NCBI RefSeq assembly: GCF_028693495.1
Contig: NZ_JAQUVG010000026.1
Coordinates: 1-37,073, forward strand
DNA: 37,073 nt
Source of the DNA: Zoogloea sp.
GTDB taxonomy: Bacteria; Pseudomonadota; Gammaproteobacteria; Burkholderiales; Rhodocyclaceae
Direction of reading: 5' to 3'
Every line of letters starts with the position of its first letter. Positions within the stretch are counted from its first letter, which is position 1. The position numbers and the translations under genes were made by a program. The notes below the pieces were generated by a model. It was not told where the DNA came from. It searched no databases and was given only the letters and a program-made list of their open reading frames with translations. Below, piece after piece: positions 6,868 to 14,150 of this stretch.

Positions 6868-7296
6868 ATGCAAGACCAGGCCTCATCATCCGTTTCGTCG
6901 CCGCCTTCTCCTCGGGCTGTCCTCAAGACCCTGTGCCAGGAGTATCCCGTTTTCAAGGCTTCCAAACCCCTTGCGATCGGGATCGACAAACAGCTTCAGG
7001 CCCAGCGTCCTGAGTTGAACAAGAAGGCGCTCAAGGTGGCGCTGCATCTCCATACCAAGTCCATCGCCTACCTCAAGCAACTTCAGTTGGTGGACAGTCG
7101 CTTCAATCTGGATGGCTCCCCGGCGGATCCTATCACTGAGGATCAACGACAGAGGGCAGCAGAAAGCCTCAAGGAACTCTTCCGCTCCAAGGCGGAGAAG
7201 CATCGGGCGGATAAGGCCGCTGAAGAGGCGGCCCGGGCTGAAGAAGAAAAGCAGCGCAAACTCAGGGAGCTTGCGGAAAAGTTTGGACGTAAGTGA
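6868..7296 (+). CDS. ProQ/FinO-domain RNA-binding protein
   Basis: This 142-residue protein has a ProQ/FinO domain at about residues 14-85, with YPVFKASKPLAIGIDKQLQA and KKALKVALHLHTKSIAYLKQ, followed by DSRFNLDGSPADPITEDQR. The rest is a highly charged Lys/Glu/Ala helix, as in minimal ProQ homologues. The family comprises RNA chaperones that bind structured 3' ends or stem-loops. FinO proteins on plasmids stabilise antisense RNAs that control transfer or copy number, and chromosomal ProQ acts globally. It lies 147 bp after rep in the same direction with a strong hairpin between, so a role in the replicon is possible but not shown. No clear ribosome binding site precedes the ATG. Confidence 0.85.
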   Translation: MQDQASSSVSSPPSPRAVLKTLCQEYPVFKASKPLAIGIDKQLQAQRPELNKKALKVALHLHTKSIAYLKQLQLVDSRFNLDGSPADPITEDQRQRAAESLKELFRSKAEKHRADKAAEEAARAEEEKQRKLRELAEKFGRK

Positions 7297-7450
7297 TCTG
7301 TTGTGGGGGCAGGCCTTCACGGGGCTCCAGTGCAGTTGTCTCTGCGGCTGACTGTAGCGTCTTTCTGCGATGGCAGTGGCAGTACTCCTCAAGGTTGCAG
7401 GCCGCACAAGACAGTCACACTTTCTCGGGGGCTGGCAACTGGAGATGGGG

Positions 7451-7891
7451 TTAGCGTGTTCGTTTCAGTGTTCCGGTGGACAGCACACGCCAGGTGGTGA
7501 AAGCGGCTACGCCGGGCGCAAGCCACAAGGAGAGCCAGACTCCTGCAAGCACCGCCAATGCCAGCGCGTTGAACCCTGAGCGGGTGATGGCATAAATGAT
7601 CGCCAAGGAGAGGCCCGTGATGGAGAACGCAGATGCTGCGTAAACGATCGCCAGCTGGCGCACGAAGAGGCGCAGGAAAGGCCACAGGGGTACCGCCTCC
7701 AGCCGCATCCTTCCTTTGCGGAACGCGATTAGGCAGAGCGCCGTGCTCAGAACTGCGGAAGTGCCCATCAGCTGAAGCCAGAATGTCTGGCTCCCTTCTG
7801 CCCGGCCGCGGATGAACAGCATGAGGATGACGGAACAGGCGAGCATGCTCAGGGCGAACACGACGCGGAGGGTGTGAGTGGGGGCGTTCAT
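7451..7891 (-). CDS. Small integral membrane protein, function unknown
   Basis: Starting at the ATG at 7891 the protein has 146 residues and four probable membrane segments: about residues 8-28 (LRVVFALSMLACSVILMLFI), 40-60, 75-102 and 115-138. The ATG overlaps the stop of the upstream GST gene (ATGA), which supports this start over an in-frame one at 7963 and implies translational coupling. No family was recognised and no conserved charged or catalytic motif stands out. Coupling to a YfcF-type GST suggests co-expression. It converges with the ProQ/FinO gene; the 154 bp between them hold nothing I can name. Confidence 0.65.
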   Translation of the reverse strand: MNAPTHTLRVVFALSMLACSVILMLFIRGRAEGSQTFWLQLMGTSAVLSTALCLIAFRKGRMRLEAVPLWPFLRLFVRQLAIVYAASAFSITGLSLAIIYAITRSGFNALALAVLAGVWLSLWLAPGVAAFTTWRVLSTGTLKRTR

Positions 7892-8526
7892 GGCGTCTGC
7901 CCGGGAAGCAGAGCGGAGGGTCTGGGCAGGCGGACCCATTCCTGAATGCTCGGACGCAGCCATTGGGTGCGAGCGAAGGACACGAGTCGTTCGGGCACCT
8001 TGTCGCCGGCCAGGATCAGCCGGTTGAGCATCAGGGCCAGGTCGGTGTCTGCGATCGACCAGGCGCCAAAAAGGTGGTCCTGGCCGGCAGGCAACAGTGC
8101 CTCGGCGGCAGAAAACAGCTTTTGTATTGCTGCTTCCGCTGCAGGAGAGAGGGGCGGTGGCGAGGATTTGAAAAAAACACCTGCGGTAGAGCGCTCCTCG
8201 CGAATGGGGAGGAGGTCACTGCGCAACCAGGCCTGAACTTCCCGCGCTTGCGCCCGAGCCTGCCTGTCCACGGGATAAAGGCGGTGGCCGGGATACTGCT
8301 CGTCGATGTACTCACAGATGGCCGACGATTCCGACAGGTGAAAGCCATGATCGTCGATGCAGGGAATGCGCCGGGTGCGGGATAGTCTGGCATGCCCGGC
8401 CGCCAGATGTTCGCCGTTCTGCAGATTCACCGGTGTCATCTCAAAGGGAATGTTTTTTTCCCGTAATGCCACGAAGACAGACAATGCGTAGGGAGACAGG
8501 TAGTTGGCGTCAACAAACAGCTTCAT
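7888..8526 (-). CDS. yfcF: Glutathione S-transferase, YfcF type
   Basis: The 212-residue protein has a thioredoxin-like N-terminal GST domain (about residues 1-80) and an all-helical C-terminal domain. It matches the remembered E. coli YfcF sequence closely: SPYALSVFVALREKNIPFEM, then GEHLAAGHARLSRTRRIPCI, LSESSAICEYIDEQYPGHR, LRSDLLPIREERST and SIADTDLALMLNRLILAGD. YfcF-type enzymes have glutathione transferase and peroxidase activity and help in oxidative stress. The SESSAI segment is the glutathione gamma-glutamyl binding site. It is the first gene of a two-gene operon with the membrane protein that overlaps its stop. The promoter must lie in the 180 bp upstream. Confidence 0.88.
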   Translation of the reverse strand: MKLFVDANYLSPYALSVFVALREKNIPFEMTPVNLQNGEHLAAGHARLSRTRRIPCIDDHGFHLSESSAICEYIDEQYPGHRLYPVDRQARAQAREVQAWLRSDLLPIREERSTAGVFFKSSPPPLSPAAEAAIQKLFSAAEALLPAGQDHLFGAWSIADTDLALMLNRLILAGDKVPERLVSFARTQWLRPSIQEWVRLPRPSALLPGQTP

Positions 8527-8708
8527 GGTGAGGCGCTCCTGATCGGGCCGGGGTTGGCTTTCCTGAGAGCATCATGCATTGTGTGGCGGTGGGTATGCAA
8601 TGGTCACCTGGGTCTCTACAGCGTCTCACATCTTGTTCACATGCTTGCCCAATCAGCAAGGGCATCAGCTTGGTATTGCGCCGATGAACCGCGTTGATCA
8701 TGGCTCCC

Positions 8709-9338
8709 TCAGCGACGGGTCACCAGCCATTCCAGCAGGGGTTGCCATTGCCGCTGGTCGGCCTGGCTGGCACCCGACCTGCGGTCAAACAAGGTTTCTC
8801 CGTTTTCGATGGCCTGCACATAGCGCTGGGCGCTACGGATACAGGTCACCAGAGGCAGATCGAACTGTTCCAAAAATTCGATCATCTGCTGGGTTGCGCT
8901 CGTGCGCGGGTCCACCCGCATGCCAACGAGGGCGATCCTGACCCTGTCCTTGCGGACGCTCTTGATTTCAGCCAACTCCTCGAAGAAGTCCCGGCTGGCC
9001 ATCAGATCGAACCGGGATGGAGCAACTGGCACGACAACCCGATCCACTTCCTTCAGCAATTGACGCAGGGGTCTGCCATGCAGACCGGCCGGTGTGTCCA
9101 GGATACCGATGTTGCACGTTTTGGGCGTTGGGCCGGGAACCCCGTCTTCGCTGCTCCAGCTGTGGATTTTTGGGAGACTGGCGGGACGGCGGGCCAGCCA
9201 CAGGGCGCTGGATTGCTGGCGATCCAGGTCTCCGAGGCACACCATGTCGTCCTGCTGGGCAAACCAGCTGGCCAGGTGAGTGGCGAGGGTGGATTTGCCG
9301 CAGCCTCCCTTGGGGTTGGCAAGCAGGATGGTATGCAC
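8709..9338 (-). CDS. Orphan ParA-like (Mrp/MinD-type) ATPase
   Basis: The 209-residue protein starts MHTILLANPKGGCGKSTLAT, with the deviant Walker A box KGGCGKST at residues 10-17. It continues with LGDLDRQQSSALW (A' box) and NIGILDTPAG (Walker B). It lacks an N-terminal HTH, so it is a short type Ib-like ParA. No ParB follows. Instead it is divergent from a small ribbon-helix-helix-like gene, with a perfect 15-bp inverted repeat between them. This layout recalls ParA-ParG/ParR-like cassettes, in which the small protein is both centromere binder and repressor, but the job may be something other than DNA partition. Codon use matches the GC-rich flanks, so it is not part of the AT-rich parAB module. 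Confidence 0.82.
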   Translation of the reverse strand: MHTILLANPKGGCGKSTLATHLASWFAQQDDMVCLGDLDRQQSSALWLARRPASLPKIHSWSSEDGVPGPTPKTCNIGILDTPAGLHGRPLRQLLKEVDRVVVPVAPSRFDLMASRDFFEELAEIKSVRKDRVRIALVGMRVDPRTSATQQMIEFLEQFDLPLVTCIRSAQRYVQAIENGETLFDRRSGASQADQRQWQPLLEWLVTRR

Positions 9339-9364
9339 TTGAGCTCGACGCTGGGTATTAATGA

Positions 9365-9379
9365 TATAAACAGTTTATA
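9365..9379 (+). promoter_or_regulatory. Operator-like inverted repeat TATAAACAGTTTATA
   Basis: Seven-base arms (TATAAAC and GTTTATA) flank a single A, in the short AT-rich gap between the divergent ParA-like and RHH-like genes. It lies 26 bp upstream of the ATPase ATG and 38 bp upstream of the other gene's GTG. It probably overlaps one or both promoters and is a good candidate site for the small RHH-like protein. Confidence 0.55.
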
Positions 9380-9417
9380 CCGTTTTGTATCTTCAGGCAG
9401 CGGGGAGGGAGAAGTAC

Positions 9418-9684
9418 GTGGGAAAGAAGGAAGCAGGCGGCAAGGCCGCACAGGGCAAGGCTCCCCTGATTCGGGACAGTTTCACCTTTCCCGAAGAGGA
9501 CTACGCCCTCATCGCTCAGTTGCGGGCCCGACTTCTAGACGCTGGGCGAGATGTGAAGAAGAGTGAGATCCTGCGTGGTGGCCTGGCGGTGCTGGCAGCC
9601 TTGCCTGTGGAGGATCTGTTGAATGCCCTGGATGGCGTTCGGCGCATCAAGACTGGCAGACCTCACAAGTCCGGGACACCATGA
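9418..9684 (+). CDS. Small ribbon-helix-helix-like protein, partner of the ParA-like ATPase
   Basis: From the GTG at 9418 the protein has 88 residues. GGAGG (9404-9408) lies 9 bases upstream, which supports this start over a TTG at 9385. A basic, disordered N-terminus (GKKEAGGKAAQGKA) is followed by RDSFTFPEEDYALIAQLRAR and VKKSEILRGGLAVLAALP. This is the strand-helix-helix pattern of MetJ/Arc-type proteins: a beta strand with alternating residues, then a helix ending in a K-S-E-I-L-R-x-G-L motif. Partition adaptors such as ParG share this build, with a flexible basic tail that stimulates ParA. The assignment is by pattern only. Its stop lies 17 bp from the stop of the convergent secreted protein gene. 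Confidence 0.6.
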   Translation: MGKKEAGGKAAQGKAPLIRDSFTFPEEDYALIAQLRARLLDAGRDVKKSEILRGGLAVLAALPVEDLLNALDGVRRIKTGRPHKSGTP

Positions 9685-9701
9685 CGGGCTACTCCAGGTT
9701 C

Positions 9702-10229
9702 TCAGTTTTTGCTGACGGCCACGATGTCACCGGAAGGAACCGATGCATTTTCAAGGCGTGCATAACTGTCTCCTTCGCAGGTGGTATGAGTCTTGATCTG
9801 CCCGTTCTTCAGCCGTCCAATGCCCCGGACCTGGCCATTCTTGCCGGTCAGGCTGTACACCACATAGCTGCTGCGTGACGCGTCGAAGCGCATGTAGATG
9901 CCGCTACCAGTCACCGATAAAAGCCTTCCCTTCACCACGCGGCCTGGATTCCGGCGGGATGCGGGTACTGCGACTTCGAGCTGATCACCTTCTGCAATGC
10001 GCAGCTGGATGTAGCCCTTTTTGCCCGAGAAGTTTGCCGATGCGCAGACCGAGGCAAGCCGACCCTTTCCGGCACAGGAAAAGTAGGTGGTCTCATGATC
10101 GTCGCAGAGGGTTTCGACCCCTTCCTCCGCAGCCAGGACAAGCATTGGATTGAGCGCGAGGAGTCCGCCAAGGGTGATATGCCGGACGAGGCTGGAGAAG
10201 ACTGTGCGGGACTGTGGATGACTGGACAT
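9702..10229 (-). CDS. Secreted hypothetical protein
   Basis: Starting at the ATG at 10229 the product is about 175 residues with a probable Sec signal peptide: a basic start, then HITLGGLLALNPMLVLA, and cleavage before AEEG. The mature part contains YFSCAGKGRLASVCASANFS followed by KKGYIQLRI, a pattern of paired Cys and a GY-x-Q-x-R strand seen in uncharacterised proteobacterial periplasmic proteins. No enzyme motif was seen. It lies 110 bp downstream of the large PBP gene on the same strand and may share its transcript. A longer in-frame start at 10373 would overlap the PBP gene and bury the signal peptide, so I reject it. Confidence 0.65.
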   Translation of the reverse strand: MSSHPQSRTVFSSLVRHITLGGLLALNPMLVLAAEEGVETLCDDHETTYFSCAGKGRLASVCASANFSGKKGYIQLRIAEGDQLEVAVPASRRNPGRVVKGRLLSVTGSGIYMRFDASRSSYVVYSLTGKNGQVRGIGRLKNGQIKTHTTCEGDSYARLENASVPSGDIVAVSKN

Positions 10230-10338
10230 GGCTGGCAGGTAAAGGGACGAGTGTGAAAGCATGCCTCGCTCAGGGTACACCTGCAACCCGATGTGTTCAG
10301 GCTGAAGTGCTACCGGCGCGTGGCCTTCGCTCGCCTGC

Positions 10339-13300
10339 TTACCTTGCACATTCGGCCTGGGGCTGGGGTGCAAGGTAGGGCAGCAGCGTTGGCCCCATGG
10401 CTTTCAGGATCTGCACAGGGAGGGCGGAGGTGAAGTAATAGCTGCCGGCTTCCGGCCCGATGACGTAGGCCGTCAGGGTGCCGAAATGCCGCGGGCCGAG
10501 ATAGAACACGAAGGTGGCCGTGCGGTTCTGCGCCACACCCCGGGTCTTGCCGCGCCCGATCACGATGCGGTTGTCACCCGTGCCAGTCTTGCCGCCCACT
10601 GACAGGGGGGCACCGTCGGGGAGCTTGAAGGCACCGGACAAGCGCCGGGCCGTTCCTCCTTCGACGACTTCCGACAAGGCGTTGCGCAGGGCGGCGGCAA
10701 CCTCCGGTGCCATCACCCGTTCGCCTTCACCGGTGACATGGGCGAAGCGTGTCTCGTAGGGCGTGCCCACACCGAAATCCAGCCGGTCGATGCGTAGTGT
10801 GGGCTGGCGCATTCCGTCATTCACGATGATGCCCATCAACTCGGCCAAGGCGGCCGGCCGGTCCCCGGAACTGCCGAGGGCCGTGGCCAGGGAAGGTACG
10901 AGATGGCCGAAGGGATAGCCCAGCCGTGCCCACCGTCGGTGGATCTCCACGAAGGCTTCGATCTCTAGCATGGTGTAGATGCGCGAGTCCTTGGCGCTTT
11001 TGTGGCGGGTGCGGAAGAGCCAGCGGTACACCTGCTGGCGCTCTTCCTGACTGGCTTGCACCACTTCGCTCCAGGGGGCGTCGGGCTTGCGGCTCAGGTG
11101 CCCGACCAGCCATAACTCGAGAGGGTGAATCCGGGCCACATAGCCTCGGTCTGGCAGGTCGTAGGCTTCCGGGGCATTGCGCAGATAGAGTTTGTTGACT
11201 GCTTCGCTGGACAGGGAGGCGTCTTTCAGACGCTCTCTCAGGAAGCTGCCCAGCGCCTCGGGCGATGCCGTGGGAGACAGGTAGCGGAACACGGCAGTCA
11301 GCCGGTCGGCGCTGGGGCGCAGGTCATCCAGAAAATCTTCGCGGATCACCTCGGGCGTCTTGCCCTGGTATTTATGCCAGAAGCGCCGCAGGAAGGCCTG
11401 ACCTTCCCGGTCGGCAAAGCGGGAGAGGTATTCCTGACGCAAGGGATCGCTTTCATCCTCGAGCAGGCGTGCGGTCTTGCTGGGGCCCTGATAGAGAGTG
11501 TGACGCAGGATGTCGCGCATCAGGCGCACGAAGGGCAGGTTGATCGAACCCTGCAGGGCTTCCCGCAGGGTAGGCTGGCGGCCATTGTCCTCGGCGCGGA
11601 AGTTGTTGAAGGTGTGCAGGCCGCCGCCGGTGAAAAAGCTCTCTCCGGGGCTGGCCGAGTAGCGTCGTTCGAGGGCCGCCTGCAGCATTGCTGTCAGGCT
11701 GCGGTCCGTGGCCTGAGTCAGGTGCTCAAGGGCCCACTGGGTGAGCCGGTCCTTGGGCTCGGCCTTCCGCTTGCGCAGTTCCGCCGGGCTGAGGCTGCCG
11801 TACTCCTGATGCAGTTCGGCGATGATTTCCAGATAGGTGGCCAGTACGCGCAGCTTGGCGGTCGAGCCCAGCTCCAGTTTGCTGCCTTCATTGATGTCCA
11901 GGGGCTGATCAGTGGTGTCCGTCTGCACGCGCACCCGGTTGCCGTCCGGAGTGTGCTCCACGAGATTGAAGCTGTAGTGAATGGCTTCGAGTTTTCCCGG
12001 TGTAAGCATCTGCCGGCCGATGAGGCCCTGTCGGGCGGCAAATTCGGCATCATGCAACTGGCTCAGGAAGTCGCTGACCTTGCGCTGCAACTCGCCGTTG
12101 AGGGGCGTCGTGACGGCCAGGTCGAAGCGGTCCAGCTCATAAAGGGAGGCGCTCAGGGTGCTTGCCAGTCGATTGCGCACGGTGGTCGCGCCCTTGCCCG
12201 ACTCGGCGGGATGAACGGGTGGATCCGCGGCGAAGTCCCGGAATTTCAGGGGCTCGGCCAGGGCTGCGTCCCGGAGTGCCGGACCGATCAGGCCGTTCTC
12301 GGCCAGGAGGCGCAGATAGCTGGCCGAGAGGATGGCGAGGCGTTCACGCCCCTTGCCTGGCAGATAGAAGCTGGGCCGGCGATGGGCGATCATCAGAGCT
12401 ACGACCTGATGCAGCGCACGACCCTGGGCGGCCAGCACCTCTCCCTGGCCTTCGGGGCTGGTCAGCAGGACATTGACCCGGTCGAAGTCGGCACCGAACC
12501 ACACCCACAGGCCATCCCCCAGTCCATTGACTTCCCCATGTCCTGCCGCTGCGGCCAGCGGTACGGTATTCAGGTAGTCGAGAATCAGACGACGCCGTGC
12601 GGGCAGGGTCTGCTCTCCGTCCAGATACGCGCGCACGCTGCCCGACATCATCTGACGGAGTTTTTCACCGGCACTGGCCGTGACGCCGTCGGGGGAGTGG
12701 CGGAATTTCTCCAGTTGGGTGGCCAGGGTGCTGCCGCCGGGTGCGTCCACGTCGGAGCCCACGACGCGCCCGAGGCGTCCCAGCACGGCACGGGCAAAGC
12801 GTACCCAGTCCACGGCCGGGTTCATGGTCGGTCGTGCTTCGTCCAGCAGGCCCCGGTTCTCGATGAACATCAGCGCTTCGGCAACCCGGGGCGGAATGGC
12901 GGCGAAGTCGGCGTAATGGCGGAAGGGGTAGCGGAACTGGTAGAGGGTGTCTCCGCGACAGTCGCTTACGTCGAGCCCAGTCCGGGTTTTTTCCTGGTAG
13001 GGCGCAAAATAGCCGCGCTCCGTGTAGTCCATCAGGGCATCGGAAAACCGCGCCTGGCGAGTGAGACGGAAGCCCTGGGCATCCATGCGTTCCAGGATGC
13101 CGGGCAGGCGGGTATAGCCGAGGCGTTCGTCAAAAGGCCCGTGGCTGGGGTAGCGCAGGGGCCCGCCGGGACCTTCCACGACTGTATAGGTGAGCTGGGT
13201 GGCGTAGCGGGATAACTCCCGGGCCTGCAGGGCCGAGGTCTCGATCTCATCGGCGATGAACATGCCTCCCGCGGTCAGGGCAATGCCCAGCAGGCCTCCG

Positions 13301-13431
13301 AGAAGCCAGCGCAGGCGCCGGGGAGTCCGGTGCGATGGAGGCACGGGCTCGGGGGAGGGGGCTTCGGGGGAGGCCGGCAGCGGGGCGTCGGAAGGCGGCG
13401 GGGGGGGCAGGAGCGAAGCGTCTTGAGGCAC
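10339..13431 (-). CDS. Bifunctional penicillin-binding protein (GT51 plus transpeptidase)
   Basis: The 1030-residue protein is a class A-like PBP that polymerises and cross-links peptidoglycan. A Pro-rich cytoplasmic tail and one membrane anchor (about residues 42-62, LLGGLLGIALTAGGMFIA) come first. The glycosyltransferase 51 domain (about 170-330) has the expected EN-x-G (EALMFIENRGLLDE, catalytic Glu) and GGSTLATQLEKF. The transpeptidase domain has the SxxK serine in LGSTAKLRV near residue 525 and the KTG motif in GGKTGTGDN near 946. It is longer than E. coli PBP1a/1b, with large insertions between the two domains. The start is a GTG at 13431 without an obvious ribosome binding site. I do not assign it to PBP1a, 1b or 1c. 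Confidence 0.85.
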   Translation of the reverse strand: MPQDASLLPPPPPSDAPLPASPEAPSPEPVPPSHRTPRRLRWLLGGLLGIALTAGGMFIADEIETSALQARELSRYATQLTYTVVEGPGGPLRYPSHGPFDERLGYTRLPGILERMDAQGFRLTRQARFSDALMDYTERGYFAPYQEKTRTGLDVSDCRGDTLYQFRYPFRHYADFAAIPPRVAEALMFIENRGLLDEARPTMNPAVDWVRFARAVLGRLGRVVGSDVDAPGGSTLATQLEKFRHSPDGVTASAGEKLRQMMSGSVRAYLDGEQTLPARRRLILDYLNTVPLAAAAGHGEVNGLGDGLWVWFGADFDRVNVLLTSPEGQGEVLAAQGRALHQVVALMIAHRRPSFYLPGKGRERLAILSASYLRLLAENGLIGPALRDAALAEPLKFRDFAADPPVHPAESGKGATTVRNRLASTLSASLYELDRFDLAVTTPLNGELQRKVSDFLSQLHDAEFAARQGLIGRQMLTPGKLEAIHYSFNLVEHTPDGNRVRVQTDTTDQPLDINEGSKLELGSTAKLRVLATYLEIIAELHQEYGSLSPAELRKRKAEPKDRLTQWALEHLTQATDRSLTAMLQAALERRYSASPGESFFTGGGLHTFNNFRAEDNGRQPTLREALQGSINLPFVRLMRDILRHTLYQGPSKTARLLEDESDPLRQEYLSRFADREGQAFLRRFWHKYQGKTPEVIREDFLDDLRPSADRLTAVFRYLSPTASPEALGSFLRERLKDASLSSEAVNKLYLRNAPEAYDLPDRGYVARIHPLELWLVGHLSRKPDAPWSEVVQASQEERQQVYRWLFRTRHKSAKDSRIYTMLEIEAFVEIHRRWARLGYPFGHLVPSLATALGSSGDRPAALAELMGIIVNDGMRQPTLRIDRLDFGVGTPYETRFAHVTGEGERVMAPEVAAALRNALSEVVEGGTARRLSGAFKLPDGAPLSVGGKTGTGDNRIVIGRGKTRGVAQNRTATFVFYLGPRHFGTLTAYVIGPEAGSYYFTSALPVQILKAMGPTLLPYLAPQPQAECAR

Positions 13432-13603
13432 GATGCGGCGTTGGATGGGCGTTGTACGAATTATCGCCCATAGTGCATGAACTCTTTGCGATATGGGGGA
13501 TGTTGGCAGCCATCCGCAAGGTGCCCTTGCGCCATGGCACGGGATGCCGCGACAGCATGGGCTTCCGAAGCTTAGAATTTGTATTCACGAATCTATTCAG
13601 ATC

Positions 13604-13962
13604 ATGTCACTACATGCTGATGCCGTGCGTCTTCATCTTTCTAAAGGTCCACTGTCCGCAAGGCAACTCTTTGACAAATGGGGGTTAGTCAGCCCACCAG
13701 GTCACGCGCCCTTCGGGATATCTGGGACGGGCGTTCGCTGCCCGTTACGGCCCCGGGCTTGGATTGCCGGCGAGCCTGTCCGACTGGACAGTTCATTACG
13801 CACAACTGGCCATGGATGCGGCGCGAGGGGACATGCCTGGTTCGTCTGTGGGGGGAGAGCAACCGAAGTTCACGATCTTCGCGGACATACCGCTGGGGCC
13901 GCGTCACATGATCGTCAAATTCACAGAGCCCGTGGACGAACCTGTAACCCAGCGCAAAGATC
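13604..13962 (+). pseudogene. Decayed YjjJ/HipA-like kinase gene
   Basis: Three frames must be joined. First, MSLHADAVRLHLSKGPLSAR then QLFDKWG (13604-13684). Second, GVSQPTRSRALRDIWDG (13681-13731), together an N-terminal winged helix as in YjjJ. Third, HYAQLAMDAARGDMPGSSVG then GEQPKFTIFAD and HMIVKFTEPVDEPVTQR (13797-13952), the start of a HipA-type kinase with its G-rich GSSxGGEQPKF loop and the conserved VKF lysine. A frameshift at about 13682 and a large deletion near 13740-13785 separate them, and the catalytic half is gone. YjjJ is a stand-alone HipA-family toxin. The remaining sequence between the PBP start (13431) and the next gene (14151) shows no other gene. Confidence 0.7.
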
Positions 13963-14041
13963 GACAGGCTTGGATGACGCGGTGTCTCCGGTTGCTCCCG
14001 CATAGGGTTGCAACCCAAGGATTTAGTTGTTTTTGTTGAAT

Positions 14042-14070
14042 TTGACAAAAATCACAAATAAATGTGATTT
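14042..14070 (+). promoter_or_regulatory. TTGACA box and perfect inverted repeat upstream of the chemoreceptor
   Basis: A consensus TTGACA (14042-14047) is followed at once by AAATCACA-N6-TGTGATTT (14049-14070), an inverted repeat with perfect 8-bp arms. The -10 expected around 14065-14071 (TGATTT) is poor. The arms are in the order TCACA-N6-TGTGA, the reverse of a CRP site, so this is not a standard CRP/FNR box. It may be an operator overlapping the promoter. Confidence 0.4.
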
Positions 14071-14150
14071 AGATGATTAAAATGGTTTCAGAGGCTTCGC
14101 CGTCACGGTTCGAAGCAGATTCCATTGGTCTGAATGAGCGTGCTTTCCCC

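Noticed and set aside
11125-13215. A 696-codon open frame on the plus strand
   Set aside because: It lies antisense to the PBP gene, which has clear domains and motifs. GC-rich codon bias opens the opposite frame. No family features in the translation.
13247-13588. A 113-codon minus-strand frame upstream of the PBP
   Set aside because: It overlaps the PBP start in another frame, and the PBP frame carries the membrane anchor and domains.
14049-14070. CRP/FNR binding site
   Set aside because: The arms are TCACA-N6-TGTGA, the reverse of the TGTGA-N6-TCACA consensus.
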